A stretch of DNA of 64,000 bases from Spirosoma endbachense (GCF_010233585.1 NZ_CP045997.1:3497779-3561778), one strand, 5' to 3'; shown: positions 7,089-16,375, counted from the stretch's first letter. The notes: generated from the sequence alone by a model not told the origin. A program made the numbers and translations.

Positions 7089-9221
7089 ATGACCAGTGAA
7101 GCTCCAATCCGCTCTCAGAATCCTGCTGACTACCTAAAACGATACTATGGTTATGATGTGTTCCGGCCTATGCAGGAGGACATCATCCAATCCATTCTGG
7201 GTGGGCGGGATACGGTCGTTCTGATGCCAACGGGGGGTGGCAAATCGGTTTGCTTTCAGATTCCGGCATTGATGCTTCCCGGCATTACCATAGTCGTTTC
7301 ACCGCTGATAGCGCTCATGAAAGATCAGGTGGGTGCACTGCATATGAACGGCATCCCGGCCGCTTATATCAACAGTACTCAACATGGCCGTGAGCAACGG
7401 GACATTGAAGAGGATGCACTCAGTGGCAAGCTCAAACTGCTGTACGTTTCACCCGAAAAACTGCTGACCGAATCGTTTCTCCATTTCCTGAAACGCATCA
7501 AAATTTCGCTTTTCGCTATTGACGAAGCACACTGTATTTCTTCCTGGGGTCATGATTTCCGGCCTGAATACACACAATTGAATATTCTGAAGGAGCAGTT
7601 CCCGGATACACCAACCATTGCCCTGACTGCTACCGCCGATAAACTCACCCGGCAGGATATTTCGCAACGGCTTGGCATGAATGATCCTGCCGTATTTGTG
7701 GCCTCATTTAACCGGACGAATCTGAGCTTGCAGGTATTGCCGGGTCAGAACCGTATCCAGCAGATTTTTAAACTTTTACAGCAGAAACCCGACACATCCG
7801 GCATTATTTACTGCCTGAGCCGAAAGTCCACGGAATCGCTGGCGGCTAAGTTGCAGGAAAAAGGCTTCAATGCGGCCTTTTATCACGCGGGCATGGACCC
7901 CGCCGACCGCTCCCGTACGCAGGAGGCATTCCTCCGCGATGATGTTCGAATTATGTGTGCAACGATTGCCTTTGGTATGGGGATCGATAAATCGAACGTA
8001 AGGTGGGTGATTCATTACAACATGCCAAAAAACATTGAGGGCTTTTATCAGGAAATCGGGCGGGCCGGTCGGGATGGAGCCGCAGCCCAAACAGTACTGT
8101 TCTATAGCTTCGCCGATGTAGCAACGTATAAGGAAATGCTGGCCGAAAACAGTCCGGCCAATCTGGGTCTTCAACTGGCCAAACTGGAGCGCATGCAGCA
8201 ATATGCCGATGCGCATACCTGTCGCCGTCAGATACTCCTCTCCTATTTTTCGGAGGAACTGTCTGAGCCCTGCGGCAACTGCGATGTCTGCCGTGATCCA
8301 CGCGTAACCTTCGATGGTACGATTCTCGCCCAAAAAGCGCTGTCGGCTATCGTTCGCACACACGAACGCGTACCAATGAACCTGCTGATCGATATTCTTC
8401 GCGGCTCCCGCAGCCAGCAAGTGTTGCAGGGTGGATATGATCAAATTAAAACCTATGGTGCCGGTCGTGATCTTCGCTTTGAGGACTGGCGTAACTACCT
8501 GCACCAGCTTATCAACATTGGCGTTATTGAAGTTGCTTACGATCAGCATTATGCCCTGCGCCGGGGTATTCTGGCCGATCAGGTTCTTTATGGTAACCGC
8601 AGGATCGATCTTGTGCGGCCCGATGATGCACCCAAAGCAGTGGTCGAAAAAACAAAGACCAAAACTGAAACCAATCGTGACGAACTCTTCGAGCGATTAC
8701 GGGCACTTCGCAAACAACTCGCCGACGAGCAGAACGTTCCACCATACGTTATCTTTACGGATACCACTCTGGAAGATATGGCCCGGCAGCGCCCTATTAC
8801 TCCAGATGCTTTGCGTAATGTCAGCGGGGTTGGTGAGCGGAAGCTGCAATTGTTCGGCAAACGATTCCTCGACGAAATTATCGGTTATGTTCGCGGACGG
8901 GTACAGGCCGGTGAAAAGCCGAAAGGTTCAACTCAATTAATGACCCTCGATTTCTACAACAACGGCATGACAATTGAGCAGATCGCTGCCGAACGGAAAC
9001 TCACAACAGGCTCTATTGCGGGTCACTTAGTACAACTCTCAAAGGCGGGTTACGCTATTGATCTGGAGTCATTAATCAGCCCTGCCGAACGACGCGAAAT
9101 AGAAAAAGCAATCACAATGGTTGGCCTTGACGAAGGGCGCTTAAAGCCCGTTTTCGATCATTTAGGAGGCCGATACGACTATAGTAAATTGACCATTGTA
9201 GTAGGCCTTATGGACAAATAA
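7089..9221 (+). CDS. recQ: ATP-dependent DNA helicase RecQ
   Basis: A 710-residue RecQ-type 3'-5' DNA helicase for recombination and stalled-fork repair. Motifs in order: Walker A PTGGGKSV at 47-54, DEAH box at 145-148, motif V/VI region with IGRAGRDG, and the RecQ-Ct zinc site formed by Cys378, Cys395, Cys398 and Cys401 (CGNCDVC). The winged helix follows, then an HRDC domain at about 530-600 containing NVSGVGERKLQLFGKRF, and a C-terminal helix-turn-helix-like extension seen in many Bacteroidota RecQ proteins. The length matches such extended forms. A TTCG-loop terminator lies about 95 bases after the stop, separating it from the transglycosylase genes. Confidence 0.97.
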   Translation: MTSEAPIRSQNPADYLKRYYGYDVFRPMQEDIIQSILGGRDTVVLMPTGGGKSVCFQIPALMLPGITIVVSPLIALMKDQVGALHMNGIPAAYINSTQHGREQRDIEEDALSGKLKLLYVSPEKLLTESFLHFLKRIKISLFAIDEAHCISSWGHDFRPEYTQLNILKEQFPDTPTIALTATADKLTRQDISQRLGMNDPAVFVASFNRTNLSLQVLPGQNRIQQIFKLLQQKPDTSGIIYCLSRKSTESLAAKLQEKGFNAAFYHAGMDPADRSRTQEAFLRDDVRIMCATIAFGMGIDKSNVRWVIHYNMPKNIEGFYQEIGRAGRDGAAAQTVLFYSFADVATYKEMLAENSPANLGLQLAKLERMQQYADAHTCRRQILLSYFSEELSEPCGNCDVCRDPRVTFDGTILAQKALSAIVRTHERVPMNLLIDILRGSRSQQVLQGGYDQIKTYGAGRDLRFEDWRNYLHQLINIGVIEVAYDQHYALRRGILADQVLYGNRRIDLVRPDDAPKAVVEKTKTKTETNRDELFERLRALRKQLADEQNVPPYVIFTDTTLEDMARQRPITPDALRNVSGVGERKLQLFGKRFLDEIIGYVRGRVQAGEKPKGSTQLMTLDFYNNGMTIEQIAAERKLTTGSIAGHLVQLSKAGYAIDLESLISPAERREIEKAITMVGLDEGRLKPVFDHLGGRYDYSKLTIVVGLMDK

Positions 9222-9316
9222 AATCCTATTTTCTGCCTGACCGCTGGATAATTCTTAGATCAATCATTTGGTATATACCAGACTATCAGTTATATTCGTA
9301 TAATGTTCTTGGACGG

Positions 9317-9342
9317 ACCCGCTACTTCGGTACGGGTTTTTT
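9317..9342 (+). terminator. Rho-independent terminator after recQ
   Basis: ACCCG (9317-9321), a bulged C, TAC, the stable tetraloop TTCG (9326-9329), GTA and CGGGT (9333-9337), followed by six T (9337-9342). Orientation and position fit recQ. Confidence 0.85.
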
Positions 9343-9373
9343 CGTCTTATGTCTCACAGCAAATACCGTTATC

Positions 9374-10489
9374 TTGATTAAAGAAGTAAGTTTTTCACTG
9401 CTCATGGCCGCGATAAAACCGAGCGTTGCTACGCCGGTTGTCGCCCCACCCAAATGGGGGGCCGATACGAGCCGATCGCTTCCGTCGTCAAACGGCCTGA
9501 ACAACCCCGCGTTACTGGTTGTCGACTCCTCCAGACGCGTTTTCCCCATCTATTTTTGCGGAGAAGAAGTTCCGGTTCACGAACCCCGCGTATCACGCCG
9601 GTGGCTGCAAACCCTACGCACATACGGCGCTCAGGAAGAATGCCTTTTCGATCTCCGCAGTCGGGCTTCGACCTTTTTTCCGATCATCGATCCGATCCTT
9701 CGGAAGTACAAAATTCCGCGTGATTTTCGGTTTATGCCACTTGCCGAAAGTGCGCTGGTCAATGACTGCGTATCGCCTAAAGGCGCATCGGGCTATTGGC
9801 AACTAATGCCCGAAACCGCCCGGGAATTGGGGCTTACAGTGAGCAAGAAACTTGACGAACGATATGACCTTGAAAAAGCGACCATAGCTGTTTGTCGGTA
9901 CCTCCACCAGTTGTATGGTCAATTAGGTTCCTGGACGCTTGTTGCCGCTGCCTATAATGGTGGTATTACGCATATCCAGAACAAAATGGAGCAGCAGGGC
10001 CACTCAAATTATTATAAGTTACGGCTACACCGCGAAACGAGCCACTATCTGTTCCGCATTCTGGCTTATAAAGAATTATTGAGTAACCCCCGTCAGTATG
10101 CCTTGCTGCTTCGCACGTCCACGATTGAGCAATTGATGAAGCCATTGCCAAGCTGGCACAAACCACTGGCGCTTCCGAAGAAAATTAAAGACGCCCCAAC
10201 CGTTGAACTCGTCGACGCCGACTACACTGATCCTACCTGGGGACCACGTCCTAATACGGCACTGACAAAAGCCCCTTCCGATACGGAACAATTTATTGCC
10301 ATGGCAACGTCGGCAAAAAAGCTATCGGATATGCCAAATGCGGATCTGGAAAAGCAAAATTCAGGCTTACCCATCAAAAAATTGATGATGGGTCTGATGG
10401 TCCTGCGATTCCGTCGGCCGCGTATCCTGCAATGGAAAAAAGGGGAAGGTGAAGGCATTCGCCCCCTCCACTTCTGGGATTGGCTCTAA
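9374..10489 (+). CDS. Lytic transglycosylase paralogue 1 (GH23/SLT, short form)
   Basis: A 371-residue GH23 (SLT-fold) enzyme that would cleave the MurNAc-GlcNAc bond of peptidoglycan. The fold markers are PLAESAL with catalytic Glu125, GASGYWQLMPETARELGL, and SWTLVAAAYNGG. An N-terminal block FCGEEVPVHE precedes the catalytic domain, as in the next two genes. The start is uncertain: TTG 9374 is the first start-type codon in frame and ATG 9404 the first ATG. Neither gives a strong signal peptide, although export is expected. Unlike its two paralogues it lacks the C-terminal domain of about 105 residues and ends in a basic segment, RFRRPRILQWKKGEGEG. It may be a diverged or decaying copy. Confidence 0.88.
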   Translation: MIKEVSFSLLMAAIKPSVATPVVAPPKWGADTSRSLPSSNGLNNPALLVVDSSRRVFPIYFCGEEVPVHEPRVSRRWLQTLRTYGAQEECLFDLRSRASTFFPIIDPILRKYKIPRDFRFMPLAESALVNDCVSPKGASGYWQLMPETARELGLTVSKKLDERYDLEKATIAVCRYLHQLYGQLGSWTLVAAAYNGGITHIQNKMEQQGHSNYYKLRLHRETSHYLFRILAYKELLSNPRQYALLLRTSTIEQLMKPLPSWHKPLALPKKIKDAPTVELVDADYTDPTWGPRPNTALTKAPSDTEQFIAMATSAKKLSDMPNADLEKQNSGLPIKKLMMGLMVLRFRRPRILQWKKGEGEGIRPLHFWDWL

Positions 10490-10563
10490 GTTATTTTATA
10501 ATCAATAGTCAGCTTGCCACGCTTATTGGCTAGCTATTAATAAGTAAGTCCAGAGAAGATTCT

Positions 10564-10612
10564 AAAGCCGAAGGGTACTTTATTCGCTGCGAATAAAGTA
10601 CCCTTCGGCTTT
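10564..10612. repeat. Perfect 23-bp inverted repeat with 3-base loop
   Basis: Arms 10564-10586 and 10590-10612 are exactly complementary around CTG. The arm begins AAAGCCGAAGGGTACTTTAT. There is no U-tract on either side. It lies 75 bases after transglycosylase 1 and may end its transcript, stabilise the mRNA end, or be an independent palindromic element. Confidence 0.85.
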
Positions 10613-10895
10613 ACTTTGAGGATGTTGGGAAGGCTACGAATCTGACATAAGTTTATGTTTAGAATTCGCAACACATAGCCTGAGTTGGTATAAGCAAATT
10701 GTAATCCAATTGTAGCTTCTTATCTATTCTAAATTAGCTTTCAGTCAAGCCAGGTGATCGTTTCATAAAGGTAAAAAGCATTTTCATACCTTTTTCTGGG
10801 CTTACATAAGTCAAAAAAATATAGTACTTTTTTTTCCAAGCCAAAGGCATACATCTTGATTAATACCCTTAGTGGACAGAATTTAATCTATATGT
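10613..10895. other. AT-rich intergenic stretch
   Basis: No gene seen. The stretch is AT-richer than its surroundings, including poly-A and poly-T tracts near 10815-10840, and probably holds promoters for downstream genes. No TAnnTTTG box was convincing. Confidence 0.4.
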
Positions 10896-11270
10896 ATGAA
10901 CATCTCTACTCACAGTTCGTTTTTTCTCCCCTGCTTGCCAATTCCCGACCAACCCCTGGCATTTAATCGATTAGCCCGTTCCTCGGTTGGCAATTCCCGG
11001 TTATGTCAATGGCAGCCTGACGACTTCTACGGGGCGACCTTATTCGCCATTGTACAGTTTGTCAATGACCAAAATAGGGTCTCCATAACCAAACAGAAAA
11101 TTTCACCCGTTTCAGAGATTAGTATCGTTTGGGGTGCAGGCTACCCCCACGATTTCTTTTCAGCCGCTCAAAAATGGCGCTTCGCGTTAGGATCACCACC
11201 CATCAAGTATACTGGATTGACGGGACGGCCTATTTCGTTGGGGGTGAAAAATACCCATACTATAGTGTAA
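10896..11270 (+). CDS. Doubtful 124-residue frame of unknown function
   Basis: An ATG-initiated frame of 124 codons with no recognisable motif or signal peptide. The middle, about residues 40-95, reads somewhat protein-like (DDFYGATLFAIVQFVNDQNR). It overlaps another small frame at 11174-11287 in a different register, so at most one is likely genuine here. It could also be the worn remains of a gene between the transglycosylase paralogues. Confidence 0.25.
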   Translation: MNISTHSSFFLPCLPIPDQPLAFNRLARSSVGNSRLCQWQPDDFYGATLFAIVQFVNDQNRVSITKQKISPVSEISIVWGAGYPHDFFSAAQKWRFALGSPPIKYTGLTGRPISLGVKNTHTIV

Positions 11271-11287
11271 CTGTAGACAAAAAGTAA
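11174..11287 (+). CDS. Possible 37-residue small protein or gene tail
   Basis: ATG at 11174 opens a 37-codon frame ending at 11287, 23 bases before transglycosylase 2. The product contains ITTHQVYWIDGTAYFVGGEK and PYYSVTVDKK, an aromatic-rich beta-strand pattern that looks more protein-like than chance. It could be the C-terminal scrap of a broken gene, since the same register runs back only to a stop at 11120-11122. No homologue is recognised. Confidence 0.25.
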   Translation: MALRVRITTHQVYWIDGTAYFVGGEKYPYYSVTVDKK

Positions 11288-11310
11288 AGTCTGAATAGTA
11301 TAACCTATAG

Positions 11311-12573
11311 ATGAAAGTACTCACAGTCCTGATGCATTTCTTAGTTTCGTTATCGCTGGCGACAGGATTACTAGCGTTAACTGGTCAATCGTACGCGTTC
11401 AATTTGTCGGTACCGACTAGTTCACAAGTTGCTGTCACCGCTTCCACATTTGGCATCTCTTTTGAACCCAATTTGAAACCACTGCTTCCCCCCGTTTATT
11501 TCTGTGGAGAGTCAGTGCCACTTCATGAGGAAACGGTTGCCCGAAGGCTGGTATCGGCTTTAGTAGTCAATACAAATCAAAACCAGGCTTTATACCGTAT
11601 CCGGCAACGAGCTGCTTCGTTTTTTCCTATTATTGAACCGATACTGGCTCGTCATCGCATACCGTCGGATTTTAAGTACCTTCCTTTGGTTGAAAGTGCC
11701 TTAACTGGCTTTGCCGTTTCGCCCAAGGGAGCGGTTGGTTACTGGCAGTTTATGCCGGCTACTGCCCGCGAATTAGGCTTATCGATTCGACCTGGCTATG
11801 ATGAACGCCGAAATCTGGTAAAATCGACCGAAGCGGCCTGCCGGTATCTAAACTACCTGTATAATCGGCTTGGCTCCTGGACCCTGGCCGCTGCCGCCTA
11901 TAACAATGGTATTGGTGCTTTATTGGGAAATATTCGTCGGCAACAGCAGCGTGATTATTATTATCTGCGACTAAATGCGGAGACGGGAAAATACCTTTAT
12001 CGGATTCTGGCCTTCAAAGAGTTATTTTCCAATTACCGGTGTTACGAGAGCCTACTTTCCGATCAGATGATAGCCTACCTGAGTCAGCCTCTTTCCCCAG
12101 ATTCAGATGAGGCCGGTGATGAAGTCTTACTCTCAGAAATTGTAATGGATGAAGCCACGCAATCAGCGGTGAATACGCCTGTTCAGGGATCGCAGATAGT
12201 AGCAAACGGTCGTACTGACGATATTCCATTACCTAACGCGGCCGATGTATTTCTGGGTGGGATAAAGGCGCGGTTATCAGAATCGTCAAGTTTGCAACGT
12301 GGTCAGGTTTGGGTCTTTCACCTCACCCGCGACGGCATTGCCGGAGGGAAGGATGTGGATGAAGGAGACGTTCTTTATGCTGTTGTGGAAGACATTGACA
12401 CGAAGACAGGAAAATTATTCCTTCGGGCCGACAGACTGTACTCAGCCAATGAAAAACATACCTATAATCTTGCGCTCGCAGCGGTAGATGCGTCAACAGG
12501 GCGCATTGGCATTAAACTGCCCGATATGGATCAGGTCAAATCGGGCTGGATTCTGACCTGGAAGGCCTTATAG
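11311..12573 (+). CDS. Lytic transglycosylase paralogue 2 (GH23/SLT) with TraM-like C-terminal domain
   Basis: A 420-residue exported enzyme with signal peptide (MKVLTVLMHFLVSLSLATGL, cleavage near QSYA). FCGESVPLHEETVARRL precedes the GH23 domain, which shows LPLVESAL with catalytic Glu128, GAVGYWQFMPATARELGL and TLAAAAYNNGIG. From about residue 311 there is a separate beta-rich domain: VFLGGIKARL, then GDVLYAVVEDID, LFLRADRL and a final IGIKLPD. This layout (strong strand, G..LYA.V, hydrophobic strand, ...G..G..P) resembles the C-terminal domain of the conjugative transposon protein TraM of Bacteroidota. That likeness is from memory of the family. Gaps of 143 bases to the next paralogue and about 820 to the previous suggest separate promoters. 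Confidence 0.92.
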   Translation: MKVLTVLMHFLVSLSLATGLLALTGQSYAFNLSVPTSSQVAVTASTFGISFEPNLKPLLPPVYFCGESVPLHEETVARRLVSALVVNTNQNQALYRIRQRAASFFPIIEPILARHRIPSDFKYLPLVESALTGFAVSPKGAVGYWQFMPATARELGLSIRPGYDERRNLVKSTEAACRYLNYLYNRLGSWTLAAAAYNNGIGALLGNIRRQQQRDYYYLRLNAETGKYLYRILAFKELFSNYRCYESLLSDQMIAYLSQPLSPDSDEAGDEVLLSEIVMDEATQSAVNTPVQGSQIVANGRTDDIPLPNAADVFLGGIKARLSESSSLQRGQVWVFHLTRDGIAGGKDVDEGDVLYAVVEDIDTKTGKLFLRADRLYSANEKHTYNLALAAVDASTGRIGIKLPDMDQVKSGWILTWKAL

Positions 12574-12716
12574 GTCTGTGTTTTTTGCTATCTGGAAAAC
12601 TCTCTGGTGAGTTTTGGGGATCGGCTTGCCGAATATAACCCCAACGTAACCTAATTGCCTGAACTAAACCTTTCATTGGTTTTGTTGTCTACGGGCTGAA
12701 CCATCAACCAACTATT

Positions 12717-13934
12717 TTGACTTCTGCCATACGATTCGCTTCTATATTGATTCTCATCGGTTTACTAGGTAAATCCGCTGTGTTTGCTCAGAAAAAAAGT
12801 GCAATTCGTCCGGCGATGCCAAAACCACGGCCCACCGTTGGTTTAACCAGGCTTCATTTTTGTGGGGAAACCGTTCCGACCGAACAGGGCGACGTGTCTA
12901 CAAAACTAGCATTCGCCCTGGCTGGTAGTTCTGGTTACAGCAGTCACGTAAATGGCCTAAAAGCCCGATCGGCTCCCTATTTCGCCGTTATTGAACCCAT
13001 CCTGAGCAAACACGGTGTACCCAACGATTTTAAATATTTACCACTCATCGAAAGTGCATGGCAGTCTAATGCTGTTTCGTCGGCGGGTGCCGTTGGTTAC
13101 TGGCAATTCATGGACGATACTGCCCAGGATATGGGACTTTCGATTGCCCCTGGCAATGACGAACGAACAGACCTTCGAAAATCGACCGAAGCAGCCTGCC
13201 GTTATCTCCAGTTTCTTTATCGGAAGTTAGGCTCCTGGACACTCGTTGCGGCAGCTTACAACGGTGGCGTCGGTATGGTACAACGTAAAATAACACGCGT
13301 TGGCCATCGCGATTATTATGCTATGAGTATGAATGCCGAAACAGGCTATTATCTGTATCGGATTCTGGCCATGAAAGAGCTTTTCACAAATCCTACCTAT
13401 GGGATGAGTACGACCATGCTCATTGCATCAGGGAATGCTTACGAACGGGAACGGGCTCAGGCCCGACGGATGGGCTGGCTTCAGGATGAAGAGCCGGAGC
13501 CCGTTGGTATACCGATTGAGTCGCTGCCTAAGGCCGCTGGCGTTAGCGCCCGAGCTGAGGCTATTGCCATGGATAGTGTTCTGAATGAGTTGCTTAAAAG
13601 CAAGTCAGTTTCATCGCCTGTTTTCCTGGGTGATTTGTCCGCGAAATTAATCCGGGCGGGCCAGCTTAAAGTAGGCCAAAGCTGGACATTTTCTTTAACT
13701 GAAGATGTTCAGATTGGCGAAGATGCGCTAAAAACAGGCGACGCATTATATGCCGTCGTAGATGAAATCGATGCTCAGGGTAATCTGTTCTTCCGGGCTA
13801 CCAAACTTATTTCCTCTGAAACCAAAAGCGTGATTCCTCTTACGCTAATCGCCATGAATCCGGCCACCGGTTTCGCCGGAATTCCACGGCCCAAAACAAT
13901 CAGGCCGGGTTGGGTAGTCCAGTGGAAGTTGTAG
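12717..13934 (+). CDS. Lytic transglycosylase paralogue 3 (GH23/SLT) with TraM-like C-terminal domain
   Basis: A 405-residue paralogue of the preceding gene. The start is the TTG at 12717, chosen because it gives a good signal peptide, TSAIRFASILILIGLLGKSA then VFAQ; no in-frame ATG fits better. FCGETVPTEQGDV is followed by the GH23 core, LPLIESAW with catalytic Glu112, GAVGYWQFMDDTAQDMGL and LVAAAYNGGVG. The C-terminal domain, about 300-405, repeats the pattern of gene 2: FLGDLSAKL, GDALYAVVDEIDAQGNLFFR, IPLTLIAMNP, GFAGIPRP. It ends 14 bases from the convergent TonB receptor gene, with only a weak five-pair hairpin between them. Confidence 0.93.
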   Translation: MTSAIRFASILILIGLLGKSAVFAQKKSAIRPAMPKPRPTVGLTRLHFCGETVPTEQGDVSTKLAFALAGSSGYSSHVNGLKARSAPYFAVIEPILSKHGVPNDFKYLPLIESAWQSNAVSSAGAVGYWQFMDDTAQDMGLSIAPGNDERTDLRKSTEAACRYLQFLYRKLGSWTLVAAAYNGGVGMVQRKITRVGHRDYYAMSMNAETGYYLYRILAMKELFTNPTYGMSTTMLIASGNAYERERAQARRMGWLQDEEPEPVGIPIESLPKAAGVSARAEAIAMDSVLNELLKSKSVSSPVFLGDLSAKLIRAGQLKVGQSWTFSLTEDVQIGEDALKTGDALYAVVDEIDAQGNLFFRATKLISSETKSVIPLTLIAMNPATGFAGIPRPKTIRPGWVVQWKL

Positions 13935-13948
13935 CCTAAATGGCTAGG

Positions 13949-16375
13949 TTATTTGAACACGAAGTTATACGATAGAGACGCAATAGGAGCCGCGAAAATC
14001 TGCAGTTTGTAAGCATTGGTTTTTCCATCTTCGGCTTTAAAGAAAATGGAGTAAGCATTTTTGTGGGCGTATAGATTATAAATCGTAAATGCCCAGCGCC
14101 CCTCCCAACGCCGGTTACGCATGCCGGGGTTGTAGATATTCCAGGTAAAATCCAGTCGGTGATAGGCTGGCAGTCGTTCGTTATTCCTGACACCATAGTA
14201 CGGATATTGCGCCCCATCAATTGTTACATAACCCGTTGGTGCAGAATACGGTCGGCCTGTGCTGAAAGCGAATGTAAACCCAAAACTGTTATGGCGATCT
14301 ACATCGATGGTCATGTTCGCATTGACCGTATGAGGCCGGTCATAATTCGCCCGATACCAATCACCGCCGTTTACATTCTGCTCCACAGTTGGCCCTTCAT
14401 AAACCTGGTTAAGTGTCCGGGCATAGGTATAATTAAGCCAACCCGTTAACTCTCCTTTTTTCTTCGAAATCATTGTCTCAATCCCGTAAGCGCGGCTTTT
14501 CCCCTGCAATAGCTGTGTTTCTGGGTAAGGTTGTAGCAGAAAATCGGCTCCTGGCCGGTAGTCGATAATGTTTTTTGTAGCACGCCAGTAGCCTTCGACG
14601 GTCAGTTCATAAATATTTTCTTTAAACGTCAGGAAATAACCCGCCGTCAGCAATTGACTGATTTGTGGCCGAATGTTGGGGTCTGATGTTTTCCAGCGTG
14701 ATGTCGGTAATGGTGTTGTTGTATTGGTAACAACCTGCAGGTATTGTCGCATTAGATTATAGCCAAACTTCAGGGACGAGTTGGTTCCTAAAGTGTAACG
14801 AATACCCAACCGAGGCTCAAAGCCACCATATCCTTTCGCAATCTTCCCCGCACCGTAGCGGGTGGAATCGATTACCGAAAATTCATCGCGGGTTTCATTT
14901 ACGGCATACTGTCTCACCAGCGATGGACCCAGCGACAGAAAATGCGAGTAACGAAGTCCAGCTGAAATAGCTAGTTTTTCACCTACACTTCGTTCATAAT
15001 CGGCATTAATGGCCAGTTCGAGTGCATTTTCGGTAGGCGTAGTTACATAATTGACACTTTCGCTCCTGCCAGGCAGCAAGGTTCCCGGTTCTACCCGGTA
15101 ATGCGTTCCGCTGATGCCTACTTCGATTTTCTGGTTTGTAAGCTGATAGTTCAGATTTGACTTTATCTGCCGTTGCAAAACCGACGACCGCAGTGTAACA
15201 ATATTCCCATTTAATTCGGGCGATAGAATACGCGGAACATAGTGTACGTAAATGCCCGAGGTCTGCATGTTTAGCCGGGGCGAAATTGCCCTAAACCAGC
15301 GGGCCATCAGATTAACCGTTTGATGATCGTATCGGGAAGCCGTTCCATTCACATTGGGTAGATTAGCTAACAAATCTGTCTGAAATAAATCCTTGCTCGC
15401 ATAACCCGTAAAGGTTAGCGTATTTCGATCATCCATTCGCCAGAAAGCCTTCAGCACTCCATCACCAAATTTAGCTCGAATATTGGCCAGCTTATCGCTC
15501 ACCAGAGGCAGCAGAAAATCATTGAAGGCTCCGCGCCCCGAAACCAGAATGCCAAACTTACCCTTCACAATAGGAATATCCGCCGTGATCTTATTTGAAA
15601 CCACACTTATTCCACCCGACAGACTAAATTTATCCAGGTTAGGGTTTCGCAGTGTTACATCAAGCACAGAGGCCGCCCGGCCACCAAAACGAGCGGGTAC
15701 ATTCCCTTTATAGAGATCAACGGTGCTGATGGCATCGGTAGGGAATACAGAAAACAACCCAAACATATGTGTTGGGTTAAAAATCGGCGTATCATCAAGT
15801 AGAATCAGATTTTGATCAGTCGTGCCTCCCCGAATATTGACACCGTTAGACGCTTCTCCAACGCTCGATACACCAGGAAGCATCTGTAACCCTCTCAACA
15901 AATCGACCTCGCCCAGTGCTGCCGGAAGTTTTTTTAACGCACTAATATTCAACTGATTAACACCTAGCATAGGCTGACGTATGGTTTGATCAAAGCCTTT
16001 AGTAGTGACGACTACCTCTTCCAGTTGACTCACAACAGAGGCCATATTCACGTTTACAACAACAGGACCTGATCCGACCCTAAAAACCTTACGGACTGGC
16101 GTATAACCGACCAGCCGGGCTACCAAAATGTGTTCACCGGCAGGCAGATTGATAGCGTAATACCCTTCCGTATTGGTATGCGTTCCGGTAAGATTTTTAC
16201 GATAGTCAATAACAATAGCGGCCCCGGCGAGTGGGCTTCCTGTAGTCGAATCATGGACAACTCCACTCACCTTTACCATAAGTTGAGCGTGTACGGCCAG
16301 ACTAAGCAATTGACTTACAAGAAGTAACTGTATAAATCGGATCATTGGAACGTAGAAAAAGCATAGAACTTTCAT
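13949..16375 (-). CDS. TonB-dependent outer-membrane receptor with carboxypeptidase-like N-domain
   Basis: An 808-residue TonB-dependent transporter. After the signal peptide comes a carboxypeptidase-regulatory-like domain at about 35-120 (VVHDSTTGSPLAGAAIVIDY, GYYAINLPAGEHILVARLVG), a hinge LEEVVVTTKG, the plug (LRGLQMLPGVSSVGEASNGV, NIRGGTTDQNLILLDDTPIF) and a long beta-barrel ending in YNFVFK with a terminal aromatic. The ATG at 16375 directly abuts the stop of the DUF4249 gene, pointing to translational coupling. A second Met at codon 11 would give a tidier signal peptide. The substrate is not readable; pairing with DUF4249 is the usual arrangement for this receptor subtype. Confidence 0.95.
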   Translation of the reverse strand: MKVLCFFYVPMIRFIQLLLVSQLLSLAVHAQLMVKVSGVVHDSTTGSPLAGAAIVIDYRKNLTGTHTNTEGYYAINLPAGEHILVARLVGYTPVRKVFRVGSGPVVVNVNMASVVSQLEEVVVTTKGFDQTIRQPMLGVNQLNISALKKLPAALGEVDLLRGLQMLPGVSSVGEASNGVNIRGGTTDQNLILLDDTPIFNPTHMFGLFSVFPTDAISTVDLYKGNVPARFGGRAASVLDVTLRNPNLDKFSLSGGISVVSNKITADIPIVKGKFGILVSGRGAFNDFLLPLVSDKLANIRAKFGDGVLKAFWRMDDRNTLTFTGYASKDLFQTDLLANLPNVNGTASRYDHQTVNLMARWFRAISPRLNMQTSGIYVHYVPRILSPELNGNIVTLRSSVLQRQIKSNLNYQLTNQKIEVGISGTHYRVEPGTLLPGRSESVNYVTTPTENALELAINADYERSVGEKLAISAGLRYSHFLSLGPSLVRQYAVNETRDEFSVIDSTRYGAGKIAKGYGGFEPRLGIRYTLGTNSSLKFGYNLMRQYLQVVTNTTTPLPTSRWKTSDPNIRPQISQLLTAGYFLTFKENIYELTVEGYWRATKNIIDYRPGADFLLQPYPETQLLQGKSRAYGIETMISKKKGELTGWLNYTYARTLNQVYEGPTVEQNVNGGDWYRANYDRPHTVNANMTIDVDRHNSFGFTFAFSTGRPYSAPTGYVTIDGAQYPYYGVRNNERLPAYHRLDFTWNIYNPGMRNRRWEGRWAFTIYNLYAHKNAYSIFFKAEDGKTNAYKLQIFAAPIASLSYNFVFK

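Noticed and set aside
7776-8549. 257-codon frame on the minus strand inside recQ
   Set aside because: It lies wholly antisense to the helicase and zinc domains, has no motif, and its composition is that of a complementary-strand shadow.
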